From Tubiluchus corallicola (taxonomy: Eukaryota; Priapulida; Priapulimorpha; Priapulimorphida; Tubiluchidae), in contig JAQGDQ010000096.1 in NCBI GenBank assembly GCA_030141605.1, positions 1 through 64,000 of the forward strand: 64,000 nucleotides of DNA, read 5' to 3'. The notes below the pieces were generated by a model that was given only the letters and a program-made list of their open reading frames with translations, made no database searches and was not told where the DNA came from. Numbering within the stretch: position 1 is the stretch's first letter; each line of letters starts with the position of its first letter. The position numbers and the translations under genes were made by a program. Of this stretch, positions 9,874-24,800 are shown piece by piece.

Positions 9874-12800
9874 GTAAGTTTCATTTTAATTTTTACTTTC
9901 CAGTTTGAGCACATAGTTGTCCAGTAATGATCAAACTTCGTACAACATTTGCAAAGATACATATAGTAGTGACATTATTTCAAAGTCTCAAAGAATAGCA
10001 TGTAGAACTGTGTTGTTCTATCCTATTATACAGCTATTCTATTCTATTGCTACCCCGCTCAATTAGATTTTGGCGTACCACATATTGTTGTCTTTGACCT
10101 TTGCTCTGCGTAGTCTATGCAAACTCCTTATTCAGAATGACAAGTGAACATCTTCCTGATATGCAAGCCTTTGCAGATGATTATCAGTTACATTTATCCT
10201 TTCGTCCATCTAGTAACATGTCTGATTGAAATGTTCTGACTGCTAGGCAAAATTGTATTGAAGACATTAGAAAGTGGATGTGTGCCTTTCATTTAAAATT
10301 AAATGATGCTAAAATGGAATTTATCTTCACATCAGCTTTCAAAATTTGATATCAGTTGCACATATGTTGGTGGAACCAACATTGCTCCACTTGAGTCAGT
10401 GCACAAAGTATGGGTTACTGTTGATCAGAACATGTCTATGGATAATCATATTTCTAAAACTGGTTATTACTTGTTATTACTATAGCATAAGGTAAATGGA
10501 TAAATGTTTCAACCTTTCTGCTAAAAAAACATTAGTCCAGTCATTGATAACCATCAGAATTGACTATTGTAATCGCTTATTGATAAATGTTCCTAAGTAT
10601 AAACTCCAAGAACTTCACTATTTATTATGGTGAGACACCTGATTACATTTGTGACATGATTCATCCAATAAATTCAAACGGCACATAGCCTTAGATCAAA
10701 TGATAATCTTTTACTTATGGTTCCTAGAGTGTGCCGATCCATTCTGGGTGATAGGGCATTTTGTGCTGAAGGACCAACTCTATCAGACAGTCTACCTATC
10801 CAGATCAGGACACTTTCGAACACTTTCGAATCGTTTTAAAAACAGATTAAAGCGTACTTTAAAAAAACATGCAGTCTTTAAGTGATCAAGGCATAGTGAT
10901 CAAATTATTTGTCGACGTATACTTGTATTTTATGAATCGGTGTGTTTTTATGTATTTAGATACTCTTAATTTTTATGAAATTTTGTAGGCCTACTGTTTA
11001 AACTTGTGAATTTTTAATTCTGTCATAATGATTTTAGATGTTTTTGTAAAGCATCTTTGAACATTCAGCCGTTTGTTTGTCTGCTATAAATTTAAGTGCT
11101 ATACAAAATAATAATAATAAGTATTATTATTATTGGATAATAATTCAGTTTTGTACATCAATGTACTTTTGAACAGGATTGTCATTAATTTTAATCTATA
11201 CTCTTATATTAATATTCTTGGTATATATATATATATAAGATTCGAGGCTACAGCCCGGACGAGGGCACCATTTGCGGCGATCTATACATCAAACGAAAGG
11301 TCTCGATCTAGTGTCGTCTCATTGGGGGTTTATTTTTCGAATGGGGCACACCGCGAGGAACGGGGGGGCGAAAAACCTCCAAAAATGGCCATTTTTCGGC
11401 CGTTTTTTGCAAAAGTTATACGCCTGAGATGTAGAGAACGGGAATGGGCCGAGGGTGGTGCTGGGTGTTGATAGATAGCCCGTTCAGCGGTGGGTGTCAT
11501 AGGCCTATTTAGAGTTCCCGAGAGGGCCACGGCGCCCTGCAACGGGCGTTTTCCCGGACCCAACTCGCGATTTTTTCGAAATTTTGATCAAACGGCCTGC
11601 GGAAACGTTCTAGCGGCGCCCGGTGGGACTCTCGGAAGGAGATATATAGCTCATCAGAAAGAGGAAGAACAGGGCTACACGATGGTGTGGGCTATATGTT
11701 AGGGCAGGTCCACCGAGAGAAGTACCGACGAGTTAATTAGCTGTTCTATTTTCGGCGATTTTCGCTTAGAAAACTGTTGTGACGATTTCCATTGTGCTGA
11801 TGTCATCTATTATTGCTTATAGCTTTAATTCAGCAAAAAGCTGCTTTGCGTTAGTTAAACATACAGTAGGCACGAGTACAGGTTTTGCGTTAGGATGTTA
11901 CGGGCTTTGCGTTATACATGAGGACTGTGTAGGATGTTCGCGTGTTATTGATTATATGTGGTTTTTACGCAAAATCTTTTGCGGGGCCTTTGCTAGTCTC
12001 TTATATTAATATTCTTGGTATATATATATATAAGATTCGAGGCTACAGCCCGGACGAGGGCACATTTGCGGCGATCTATATATCAAACGAAAGGTCTCGA
12101 TCTAGTGTCTTCTCATTGATGGTTTATTTTTCGAATCGGGCCCACCGCGAGGAACGGGGGCCGAAAAACCTCCAAAAATGGCCCTTTTCGGCCGTTTTTT
12201 GCAAAAGTTATACGGCTGAGATGTAGAGAATGGGAACGGGCCGAGGGGGGGTACTGGGTATGGATAGATAGCCCGTTCAGCGGTGGGTGTAGTAGGCATA
12301 TTTAGAATTCCCGAGAGGGCCAGGGCGCCCCGCAACGGGCGTTTTCCCGGACCCAACTCGCGATTTTTTCGAAATTTTGACCAGCATGCGGGAAAAACGT
12401 TCTAGCGTCGCCCGGTGGGACTCTAGGAAGGAAATATGGGGCTCTTTACAAAGAGGAAGGACAGGGCTACACGATGATGTGGGCTATGTGTTAGGGCAGG
12501 TCCACCGAGAGGAGTACTAGCGAGTTAATTAGATGTTCAATTTTCGGCGATTTTCGCTTAGAAAACTGTCCTAACGCATTCCATTGTGCTGACGTCATCC
12601 ATTGTACTCTATAACTTTAATTCAGCAAAAAGCTGCTCTGCGTTAGATAAACAGACATACAGTAGCTGCCTGCTGGCTTTGCGTTAGGTAAGTAGGCAGG
12701 ATGTTACGGGCTTTGTGTTATAAATGAGGACTTGGTAGGACGTTTGCGTATTATTGATTACACGTGTATTTATACGCAAAATCTTTTGCGGGGCCTTTGC

Positions 12801-15800
12801 TAGTTTTATATTAATTGCGCTGAGATTCTGACGACTCGTTTAATGATATAACTTAAAATAAACTTCTGAATAATTTAGTGTGTCAATTCTTTCATACGAA
12901 CCATAAATAGTTCCTTGTGTGTTCATAGCTAGTTTAATTGAATATTCTTATTTTCGTTTTTAATTTACAAAGTTAGTTCAGATCAGTTTGGACAAAACTG
13001 CAAACTAAAAACAGATATCGACTACTATTTATAACAATTTTCTTACATCTCTTGGGATTATGGTATTAAAAAGTCATCAAGACAAGGTATTGCCCTGTCT
13101 CCACTTTTATTCAGCATTTATCTTGATGTTTTTTAAAATCTTTGCTAGGATCGGTTTAAAGCTGGTTTTGAATGCACCTCCACAGAGTTGCTGTAAGAAA
13201 GTCATTACAGTCTGTTTACTATATTGTAGGTGTGCAAGGTGTGCAAGTAGAAGAATTATGGAGTCTAGATCCTGACAGACTTAAACAGCTAAAGTAAAAA
13301 ATTTAGTATTGTCTTTTATTATTGTGCAAAGCTTAAAAAGATTGGACAAGACAGTAACCTTATTATCACTCCAAATAAGGCTAGTGCCCACTCAAAGTAG
13401 TGAAGACTATATGAACATGTATAATCTTATAACCTGTCTTTTGATGTTTTTTTCGAATCGAGTGAGGCTCCAAAATAGTTTTTTGTCAAGAACTCCAGAG
13501 ATAAGATATCGAAGAGAAAAATGTTTTGGATTTATAAGCAGGCTTTTCTGTTTCTAGGAACTCCTGTCCAGGTACAATAACAAATACAGTAGTAAAAATT
13601 AGCATATTGGGCAAGCTGTCAGTGTTTAGGAACCAGTGGAGGGCAGTCGTGAGACTATCTTCCGGAGAAATGGCAACTAAATGGCAAAATGTATTAAAAA
13701 GCCTGCAACGAGCAACCGATTGCAGTATCGACCCTGTACCAGATTCAATCTAATTAACAGTATATCTATATCATTGCCTTTGTGGTGCATTGCAAAATAA
13801 ATCTATTGAATTGAAAAAAAATTGAAAGTGGATTGCAAATTTCATATCCAAAAACAAATTCATAGATAGCCTTGGACATCTTGGATATTCGTACGGTATC
13901 TGAGCAATATACATGAAGGGAAAAAAGCAAATGGTGCAGCATTTTTTGTTGATATTATAAAATTTGGATATAACAAAGCATAGTCAAAAGGTGCCAGTGG
14001 ATGTTAGTAATGGCAGAGTATAGCTTGAGCAATTACATAATTTCGAGCATAGCCTACTCACTTTCCTGCTATATCCTTCGCCACCTTTCTGTAAGATATC
14101 GCCCGTATCTAAGATCAGAACAAGTCAATGTCACGTAAACGAGCGTAAGACTGAACAGCGAGAAATAAAATAAGCTTGTGTAGTGAACAGTATAATATTG
14201 CAATGCAAGAAAGGGATTCTTCTATTATTGGCAAATTCTTTATAGGAATTCTAATCCCTTAAGTGGCCAATGCATTTGGGGCAATTTGTAATGAAAGTGT
14301 ATTATCAGGAAAGAACTAGGAAGCTTAGAGAATAGTGAGTCTTGAAGATGATTAACTGTCGTTCAGAAAAATTCAATAGGGATGAAGGGAGACTGCGCTT
14401 CGAAAACAATTTGCCTTTGTAATTTCGTTGCGAGGCGATTAACAAAGCGCTTGTGCCTATCAAAAAGTTAGTTATTAGTAAACATATTATTTTTTGAAAT
14501 TTTAATATTTTTTGCACTCTCCAGATAATATTGTATATTATATTACCAATATAATATTGCAGCGATTTGTATCATTGTTTTATTAAATAATATATCATCT
14601 ATTTCATTTTCAACTTTATTTTTCTTTTTGCATTTCAATCTCTCTGAATAAAAGCTTAAATTAACTTACTTGCAGACCTGTTCATGGTCTTATTTTCCTG
14701 TTCAAATGGAAAGCCAACGATGAGCCATCTGGGTCTGTGGTACAAGACAGCAGATTAGACAAAATTTTTTTTGCAAAACAGGTAACAATTACCCTTCATA
14801 TTTTACTTTTTCAGGTCTGTTGAATTCCAATTTGTTTAATTTGTAGAATCGAACAATTTTAGAATTTAACAGATAATATGATTTTTTAAGAGATGCAATA
14901 AATTGATTTTGCCTTTTTGCTAGTACACTCATTCAACATTTTAAGGTCAGGTAAAATCTCTAAAATGATACAATTGTAGTTTTCCATGATGAAGTTCTGT
15001 GATAATGAATGTGCTTACAACTACAGTGAAACCTTAAGCGGATCCCTAGTGGAAAAAATTTAAGAGGCTAGATGTCTGTCAAAGCTTTGAATAAAATTAT
15101 TTCTGAGAGTGGCCATATGATAGTTATTTTGTAGATTTAGCTTAAAAAGACACAGTTTCTTCTGGAATCAGCATCCTTCAAACATATTCTCTTAATTGCT
15201 ATTAACGTCACTTTCAATGTGAATGTTGAATTCTTTGGTTGACACAAAGAGAAATATTTTCATTTTAATAGGTAATAAACAATGCATGTGCAACGCAAGC
15301 AATTCTCAGCATCTTACTCAATTGTAACCATAATGATCTGCAACTAGGCCAGTCTCTTTTACAATTCAAGGAATTTTCCCAAGGCCTGGATCCCCCTGTA
15401 AGTTATTTGAGGTTTCTTTAATTTCATTTTGTGTAGTGAATTTCATTTATTTCTATGAAACATGTTTCTGTACTTAATTCACAGTGTTTTGCTACGACAC
15501 TCATGTAATCACCAATATTTAAAACTAATTGTCATTTTCTTTCACAATTTTCTTAATTATGTAGTAGCTCTTATGCTAATGTTTACCTTTTTGGTTCCAA
15601 GTCTGAAGTCCTATACCTACACTGTGAAAGCAATAATTATGTACCAAGAATGCTTTACCTTATTGAGAACATCATTGTGCTACAGTCTTGAGAAATAAAA
15701 GGCCGAAATAACATTAGTGCTGTTGTTCTTGTTATTGTTTGGTACTTTTTATGCAAACACACTTTTAATGCAAACTCACAAAAAAGAATGAACTTTCATC

Positions 15801-18800
15801 ATTGATTTAACTAATGTAGTCTTGAACACAGCGTACTTATTTATTGCATTTTGTGGACTTTATGTAATGCCAATTGCCTGTATGACTACGTATTTATAAA
15901 ATACATACTTTTCAGTGAGTTTGAATGTACTGCAAAGTGGCTGATAGTCTGACACATGACAGCGTCTTCTAAAAGTACTTTACATTCTCTCTGAAGCCAC
16001 ATAGTGTACATTATTTATACACTTTTATGGTTAATATGTGCTTGTCCATCTGTCTACTAGTCATATCCATATTATTAGCCGTGTGTGCTTATAGAGTTAC
16101 CTCAATTACAGAGTACTTTTTTCTGGATCCCTATAAGCTTCACTATAATGATGTTGTACTGTATGTATAATGTATTACACGTAACTATGCTATCTAGCCA
16201 TATAATTTCAGATGAAAGGACTATGTCTAAGCAACATGGAAGATATCCGGTTAGTGCATAACAGTTTTGCCAGGCAAAATATGTTTGAATTTGATAATAA
16301 TGCAGTAAAGAAAGATGAAGATGCATTCCACTTTGTGGCTTACATGCCAATAGAAGGACGGCTTTATGAATTAGATGGATTAAAAGATGGACCTGTTGAT
16401 TTAGGTAAGTGTGTCATGTAAATGTTCTAAACTTTTTCTAGGTAAATTTTTTTGTGTATAACTGTGTAAATGTATGCATTTATTACATGTTCTGGAAACC
16501 TTGTCAGTTTGCAAAAAAGTTGCATAAATCTGTAAGGTGTACAGTTTTGTATTAATTTCGTTTACTGCACCCTCAGCATTACAGTGAGTAATTGTTTTTT
16601 ATTGTAAAATTTTAGACAACAGACATTAGACAATAAGCCTTTTTGAAGAGATAATTTTGAACCTGTAGCCTGAAATGAACAATTTATAGCTTATGTTGCT
16701 TACAAAAACATTTCTTACATTTCTTCACAGTTTAAAAACCCATTGGCCCACATGGCAGATAATTACTGTTGGAAATAGTTTTCAATGTGCATCATGTGTG
16801 AAGGGCTGTGTTTTATTGAAGTGAAATAAAAAAATTGATACAAATTTTAAGTTCACAATTGAAAATTTCAAGTTTATCGCTTTGCTAGCATATCATTTTT
16901 CGAGACTATGTTGCCCTCTCGACTAGTTTGTGTAAGTTTACCGACAGATTTAGCCTAGCACCATGCCTTTTTTGTGCAGCTGTTTCTGAAAAACAGGTAT
17001 TGTCTGAGTAGTTGTGGCTATGAGCTTGTAATATTGAAAAACTTGCAAATCTCAATTTTATAGTAATTAAACAATATGGTAACTGAAAGATTAAGCATAT
17101 TGAATGTGTTTTTTAAGTTTTGTAAAGGCATGGCCACAGATGGTGTGGCTGTGGTGCAAATCAGTACAAAACCCTTGAAAAATTGATGACTTATTAATGC
17201 CTTATATATTCATCAGGTGAATGAGATAAAGCTCAGTCGATGCGAAAACAAGGTATATCTACATGGCATAAATAAAATTATTTATTATTATTATTATTAT
17301 TGATTTTTTTCTTTTTCTGACATTGTTTCTAGGGTTAATTCCAAAGGATACAGATTGGCTAGACTTGGTGCGTCCGGTTTTGGAACGACGAATTAATAAG
17401 TACAGTGATGATGAAATTCATTTTAATCTCATGACCATTGTATCAGATAGAAAACAGGTTTATGAGAAACGACTGAAAGAACTGAACTGTCAGTTGGAGG
17501 TAAGCTGCTTTTTAGAGCTGAAAATAACGACTGAGATTCTATCATGCGCTCACACTGAATAAAAATTTTGCTATAAAAGTTAATTTATTTACAAGGGAAA
17601 ATAAAGAAACTGGGTCACATTAGTAAATTTGAAACACAGAGTAGGAAATAATTTAATTCAACATGGTTGTTTCTCGTAAATTTTTGCTGCGCTGTTATGA
17701 TGTGTTATGAATGCTCGCATTTATGATTTTTCTGCTTTGAAATAGTAAAGTGCGATGGAAAACAGATGGGTCTGAGACGCTGAGAAGGAATCATGGATGC
17801 TGTTTCTGCAAAATTTTGCATTCATTATATGGGTATACATAATACATGGAATTTCCACCCAGAAATACACTTCAAGCAACTTTGAATGGATTCAGAGTTT
17901 CAAATAAAAAGCTATTAGAAGCCGCTCATTATTTTTGGAAACTACTATTAAAACACTTGGATTTTGCTGTAAGCCACAAAGTCTGATACTACCCACAACG
18001 GGTCCCACATGTGCACATGTGTCTGATATAATCAGTTAATATCCCATTATTGATTTCTAATGGTGACAAATAACTAGCTTTGTATCATGAGAACTAAGGT
18101 ACAGATTTAGCTGAGATCAATAATCTAAGATTTGGAGAAAACCTAAAGTTAAATGAGTGCAAAGCGATAAAATGTAGATCATGCAGTTTAATTGTATATC
18201 TGGATGTACAGGGCTTATGGTCCATTTATGTTCTAGCCGTTTTTTTCATTATAATTTTCTGCTATATCACTGAGTTTGAATAAATCTGTTCAGAGTTAAG
18301 CTTTATACAACTCTGTCATATTATATGACTACTTGTATTGGGGTTTGGTCACACTTGCTGGTGTCATAATGGTACTACCAGAGCCACTAGTGTGGCTGTA
18401 CAAGATACATCAAGTACAAAAACAAATTCACATAAGATTTTATGTATCAACTATCCTTACAAGTACCAGCTTTAAAATCTAAGGGAAAATTTTTGTCTTG
18501 GTGGGTAGGCATTGTGGAAATCAAAATTTTGACTGCAGGTAGTTGTTTGTACACTCGTTTCAATGATCAATTTTTAAACTGTGAAAATTTTTAAGTTAAA
18601 AAAATCCATCAACATAAAAATGTGCTGTAATTAACTTACTCACATTTTATTACTAAGTCCTGAAGACATCAGTAATTTTACTTCTTTGCATTTTACAAGC
18701 AAAATTTGTAATGAAGTCATTTAAACTTTGCACTGTACATGGAATATCTGGCTGAATGTATTGACTAACTTACACCACTTTTAAAGTTTAAACTAAGCTA

Positions 18801-21800
18801 TGACAAATGTTGCTACTCCATGATAACATACATGCAAACGTTATGATGCATATTGGTTGTAAAAAAAGGGGCTATGGTTACCTTGGTAACAGGCAAAGAG
18901 GGTCTAGAGTCTGGACGGGGCGAGTCACATCAGAAATCGTATTAAAAGTGTTTATTTGTACTAAAATTATGTTAGGCTTTGGGCAATGTCATATAAACAG
19001 GGTTTTTGTAATAAGGAGTTTGTAGTATACGTAATTATATGGATTCTATTAGGTCCCCTGACTTTAGTCAGTTGGGCCTATTGCCGTCATGCGGCATCAG
19101 TCAAGCGTCGTTCACAATTGACTTAATTTTCCTTAATTGGCCAAAACCTTCTGTCTCAAGTTGTTGACTTTTTGTGTACAGCAACCTTGGCATGAGATGC
19201 ATGTCGTGTGTCAAAATGAAAAACCTGGGCTTGAAAGGTCGCGACCCAGTGGATCATGAATGTTACGTGGGGTTTTTTCATATTTTGCTAAAAATCTAAG
19301 TGATGTATGCAGTAAACAAAATGGTTTTATGGCAATTTTGAACAGTATATTATAAGACCTTTCAAAGTCCAGCGGTTGCTATGGTGTACTAAGTCTTAAT
19401 TTGGTAGTTGCTAGGGGGTAAAAATGACCATTTCTTCCAAAATAGATAATGTACATATTCTTTGACAGTTTTGACGCTAAACGGATACAACATACAGAAA
19501 ACATTGTAATGCTAGAGTTTTTGACTGCCAAAATTTTGGTCCACCTGAGGTCACTCAAAGGACTTCAACAGGGAATGTCTCTATCATGTCGAGTAATATA
19601 TCAAATTAAAGCTTGGGTTGGGCGGGTTTGACACTAAAAAATGTTAGCCCATCTGAGGTCACCTAAAAAGGTCATGTACAGGGAATCTCTCAAACATATT
19701 GTGTAATATATTCAAATAAAGCTTATGCTGAGGTGGTTTGACATGGTTCATTAAAACATTGAGCGTCGCTGATGAATGACTTCATTTTCTTTATTTTGCC
19801 AAAGCTTTTTGTCCTTCATCTTAGATTTTTGGTGTGTAGTAACCTTTGCATAAAATGCATGTCAAACTGAATGACCAAGCTGAAAAATTTTGGGCAGTCT
19901 AGGGTCACCCTTAGGGCATGTAGAGAATGTAGCAAACAATTGTGTAATAATTGTAGCAAACTGAAGCTTACGATGAAGTGGGTTTACAAGGTTCATGAAA
20001 TGGTCAGAAGTCAGTTGAAGAGCATCTCAACAAAATCACTAGGGTCACAGGAATGAAGGCTCCCTTTTCATAAATAACTAATTAGGCTTTTGAAACGTCT
20101 TACTTACTCACTTACATAATTGTTTACCAATTCACTCATGCACTTACTTAGTCCGATAGTTACTTTTGGTCTCACAGCATAACAATAATAATAACTTCAA
20201 ATGAGTGTACATTTCACTGTTATTTGCTGAAATGTGTGTATTTCTGTAACGCTGTTTTACGACTTCTTGTATTATTAGAGTATGTAAAATAGAATAATTT
20301 CACTCATTATATCAATTTTGAAACAAATACAACTTACAGAATCCATTATAAAGTAACAGTTCTTGACACTATAAAATTTTGCCCTATGCAAGATCCCCAC
20401 CATTTTCCATAATATTATACAATTCTTCTTCAGGGGACCTACACCATCATTGACGGTCTGGTTGTGAGCTTGGCAGGGACATGATAAAATTGTCGTGCTA
20501 CTGAGAGTTTCGTTGTAAGCCGAATCGTATTAACGGGATTCGTCTGTACTATTTCTTTTTTAGATGAGCAGTTCCATGATCACCAATCAATAAACAATTA
20601 ATAACTAATTTATTTTTGTATCTCCGGTTTAAAAGTCAATTTTAGTTGAGGCCTGCACCGTTCGATAAAGGAGGAATTAATAGATTGACGTTGCTTATTT
20701 CGCGATCAGTAATTGGTAATCAATAAAAACTTCTAAAGTCCCTAATTGTTTGTCCAAAATGTGCCAAGATGCCCTAAATTTCAATCTGCTGCTCCAAAAG
20801 AAGGTTCCTTGCGGCAGCAGATCTAATAATTGGCTTCTTGAAGTTTTTTATTATTTGTTTTATAATTACATTTGAGTTTATGGTTGTCTACATAGGATGC
20901 TGGGATGGAAACAGAAGATATTGCTAGGGAAGTTTCTGAATTAAACTCATTAATCAAACAGGAAGAGGAAAAGATACGAAAATACAAGGTATTTGCGCTG
21001 GTAATTATTTGAAGGTTATAATTTGTACATCGCTTTTTCACATTTCCTCTTTTTGGCCAAGTCTGTTTTCAAAAATTTATTAAGTAAGGGCCTGTCCACC
21101 AAAAACAATAATATTGAAGTTTGCAATTGAAATTGTAGATAAATAATTAGTTTACACATGAATTAAGCTTACCTCTAAATTGATTTTAGAAAATTACTCT
21201 TAAGTGAACTAACACCTGAAAATTCATATTGGTTGATGAGCTGTTAGGATTGAATTGAAACCTACCTTGATTACAAAGGACTGTCTCGCAGTCTGTTGTG
21301 GAGATCACTGGCATCAATTAGAATTGCATAGAACATCGTAGAATGTTCCGTCGGAATGACCGTCTTACCGTCTGTTTCTACAGCGAGCTATATAAGGCGA
21401 AGCAGGCTGCCGGCAAGCGGATATCGCACACAGAGCACGCAGACCTCACGGACGTAATACTTACATTTTTAGATGTACTTAAACGTTTTCCAGATTTTCA
21501 CATTTATTGTAATCATTTCAACGTTCCTTCATCTTTGTGTTATAGAATTCTCTCTAAATAAAGTAATATTTAATGGCGTGTTTTCTGGTTTTCTCTACGA
21601 GCCTTCCGAGAGAAACAAAACACAACAAATATTGGCGCAGTCGACAGGATCCTTGGTAACTCAGTGGACAGTTGTTTATTCAAGCAATAATGGCAGAGCA
21701 GATGGGCGCACTTATCAAGCTCCTCCGCCAACAGATGGATCAGCAGGCGCAGCAGATTCAAATCCAGAGGGAACAGATAGATTGGCAAGAGCAGCATCAC

Positions 21801-24800
21801 AAACTAGAGATGGATCGGCAAGTAGAACAAATGGATCAGCAGGCACAGCAACACAGAGAGGATATGGGCGCTATGAGGAAGCTGCTTCAGACTAGAACTC
21901 CACCTCAAGCACCCACCTTCCACCTGCATCAACACTTACAGCTGCCATTCCACCATTTGCTGCTTTTGATTCACTTTCTGAACTGTGGCCTAACTACTGG
22001 TCAAGATTTCGTACCTTCGTGGTAGCCAATGCAGTGCCTGACCAACGCCAGGCTCAAGTTTTCTTAACAAATCAGACTGCATGTGTTTACAAACAACTGG
22101 CAAATCTAGCGACACAACAGTCTCCATCCAAGGATATTGTGAAAGTTATAACTGTATATTTAGGTGCTGCCATCTATTGATTCGTTACTTTAAACATTTA
22201 CTAGTTGAATTCACCCCTTAATGCAATTGTATGTTCCAATGAATATTCAAACTCACTGTATCTCCCCTATTTTTTTGTAAATGGGATATGTGAAGCCATG
22301 TTTTTGCATAGTTCTTTACATATATAAACTGGCTAGATTCCACTTCTAGCCACTGTCTACTCATTCGTGATCACTGCAGGACATGCTGGTCCTCAGTGTA
22401 GCAGTCATGCAACACTATAACTATATAACTATGTAGTGCAATAAAAGTATTTTAGTTTGTGCAAATATTTAATCTTGTGTTTAGTTGTTTATACCAGTGT
22501 TCAATTTCGTCTTCACAAATATCTTTCACATATGGTCCTTCGAGCCGGATGCGAGCCCAGACAGCGCACAGGGATAACCACACAGGACTTCTACTTCTTT
22601 TGTCAACATGACGGAGCAAGTGGAGAAAACTAAACGAGTTCGTCGAGCTCTGAGATCTTCACTCACTATGGCTACCAACTTATTATCTGACGAGCTAAAT
22701 CAAGAGATTCCGAGGAAAGAAGAGGTAAGCCTTCTCTTATCAATTGTTACTGAAAGGGCAGAACGCCTGTTTGAAGCAGACAACAACATCTTGTCACAGT
22801 TGTTAGACGCTGACTCTGAACAGGTATCACTCGACGAGGAAGTCGAATCTGCTGATGAGTACAAATGGCGAATTACACGTGAAGTACATCGTGCCAATCA
22901 ATTTCTTGGCCCTGCTTCCGCAGCTGACCATCCTACCACTGGTCCTGCCGCAGGTGTCAGCCGAGCTGACACTCTCTCTGACAATTCACTTGCTCGTTCA
23001 ACAGCTTTACTCGCTTACCTAAGCTAATACTGCCGAAATTTGATGGCCAGATTCTGGAATGGCTGGCGTTCTGGGAGCAGTTCGATGCTGCTGTTCATTC
23101 TCATGAGCATTTAGCACCTGTGCAGAAGTTCACTTATTTGAAAGGTCAACTATGCGGTGAGGCTGCCACAGCCATTGCCGGGTTGCCTCTTTCTTCAGCT
23201 AATTATGCAACCGCCATTCATCTACTTGAGCGTCGGTTCGGGCGCAAAGAAGTACTAATAAGTGCGCATATGTCAGCACTTCTTCGATTGCAACCATGCA
23301 CTTCTCTCGATGCGAAGCCACTTCATAAAGTGCTCGATCAACTTGAGACAAACGTACGGGGTCTCGAAGCCCTACATGTCACTTCGGATTCTTATGGTCG
23401 GTTACTAATACCGGTCCTGTTGTCTCGTATTCCTTCACATCTTCGTCTCCAATGGGCAAAGAAGGATGCGGACGAAGAAGGTACAGTCACGGAACTTATG
23501 GAGTTTCTCAGAGATGACATCCAAGCTCGTGAGCGTGTCAGAGAAGTCAACTACTTCGTCGAGAAGCCTCCTCAACCAACTGTGAAACAGTGTTCTAGTA
23601 AACGTTCTACATTTCTGACAAGGGGCACCAATAACAGTCAGTCATGTTTATTGTGTGGCGATTCGTGCAGAACCCCTTTCCATTGTCAGAAGTTCTTAAG
23701 CTTGTCCGTTGATGCTCGACAGCAGCTCATCAGGGACAGACACTTGTGTTTCAATTGTTTACGGTCACATCGACTACAACAGTGCACATCCAAGAATGTG
23801 TGTCAAGAATGTGGTTCCTTGCATCATACACTGCTGCATCGTGTTTCTTCAAACAGTGCATTCAGCGGAAGTTCTCCTAGTGTTGTTTGTGATCCGCCTT
23901 CTTCTAAACTCAACTGCATGGTGAAAACTACCAGCAATGGTCACCGCACCGTTCTACAGACAGTTCTTGTCCACATGGATGGAATTGATCGTCCGGTTCG
24001 TCTACTCCTGGATAGTGGATCGGAAGAGACTTACATCAGCGAAGCTCTCAGTCAACAAATTCAACGCAAACGGGCTACTCAATGTAAGTTATTTCAAGTT
24101 CAAACTTTTGGTGGGAAGAATACTTCCTCAATTAACAGACAGAAATATGAGTTCAAACTGCGTAGTATGTATAATGATCAATGGTATTTTATGAATTGTT
24201 GGGTTGTTCCCTTCATATGTTCACCCCTTCAGGGTGTTGAATTGTCGTGCTTAACTACGTTACCACAAGGTTTAGATTATGCTGACGATTACAGTCAATT
24301 GCAATTGCCTATTGATGTATTGGTTGGTAATGATGCCCTTCCTCACATCTTTACCCCTAATGCTCCCATCTTCCACTCCAATCTTATGCTGATTCCTACC
24401 ATCTTCGGTTGGACATTGAGTGGTTGCGTTCCTAACTCCCTGTCACAACATTCCTCCTTGGTTCCTCTTGTACGCACTCTGTACTCTAGGAATGCAGATG
24501 CCAATATCTGTGAATCTTGGTGGCAGTTGGAGTCCATGAACATTCATCCTGACACGGAAAAGGACGAGTTTCCCTTATCCATCAAACACATTGATGGTCG
24601 ATGCGAGACTACTTTGCCATGGGCTGGGTTCGAACGTCCACAGTTCACTAAGCAACAAGCCTTGGCACATAGTCGATCTTTCTACAGGTTGCCTCCAGAA
24701 CGGCAACAGCGATACAGAGACTCTTTAAAAGAGTGGCAAACCCTTGGAATCATTGAAGACGCACCTAACACAGATGGTGGCAATTTCCTACCCCATCATA

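Noticed and set aside
11133-12356. Small proteins encoded in the GC-rich repeat
   Set aside because: Frames differ between the two units and stops are not conserved; the region behaves as a non-coding mobile unit.
21343-21561. 72-codon frame in the Gypsy 5' LTR as a gene
   Set aside because: It reads through LTR promoter sequence and is not open in the 3' LTR.
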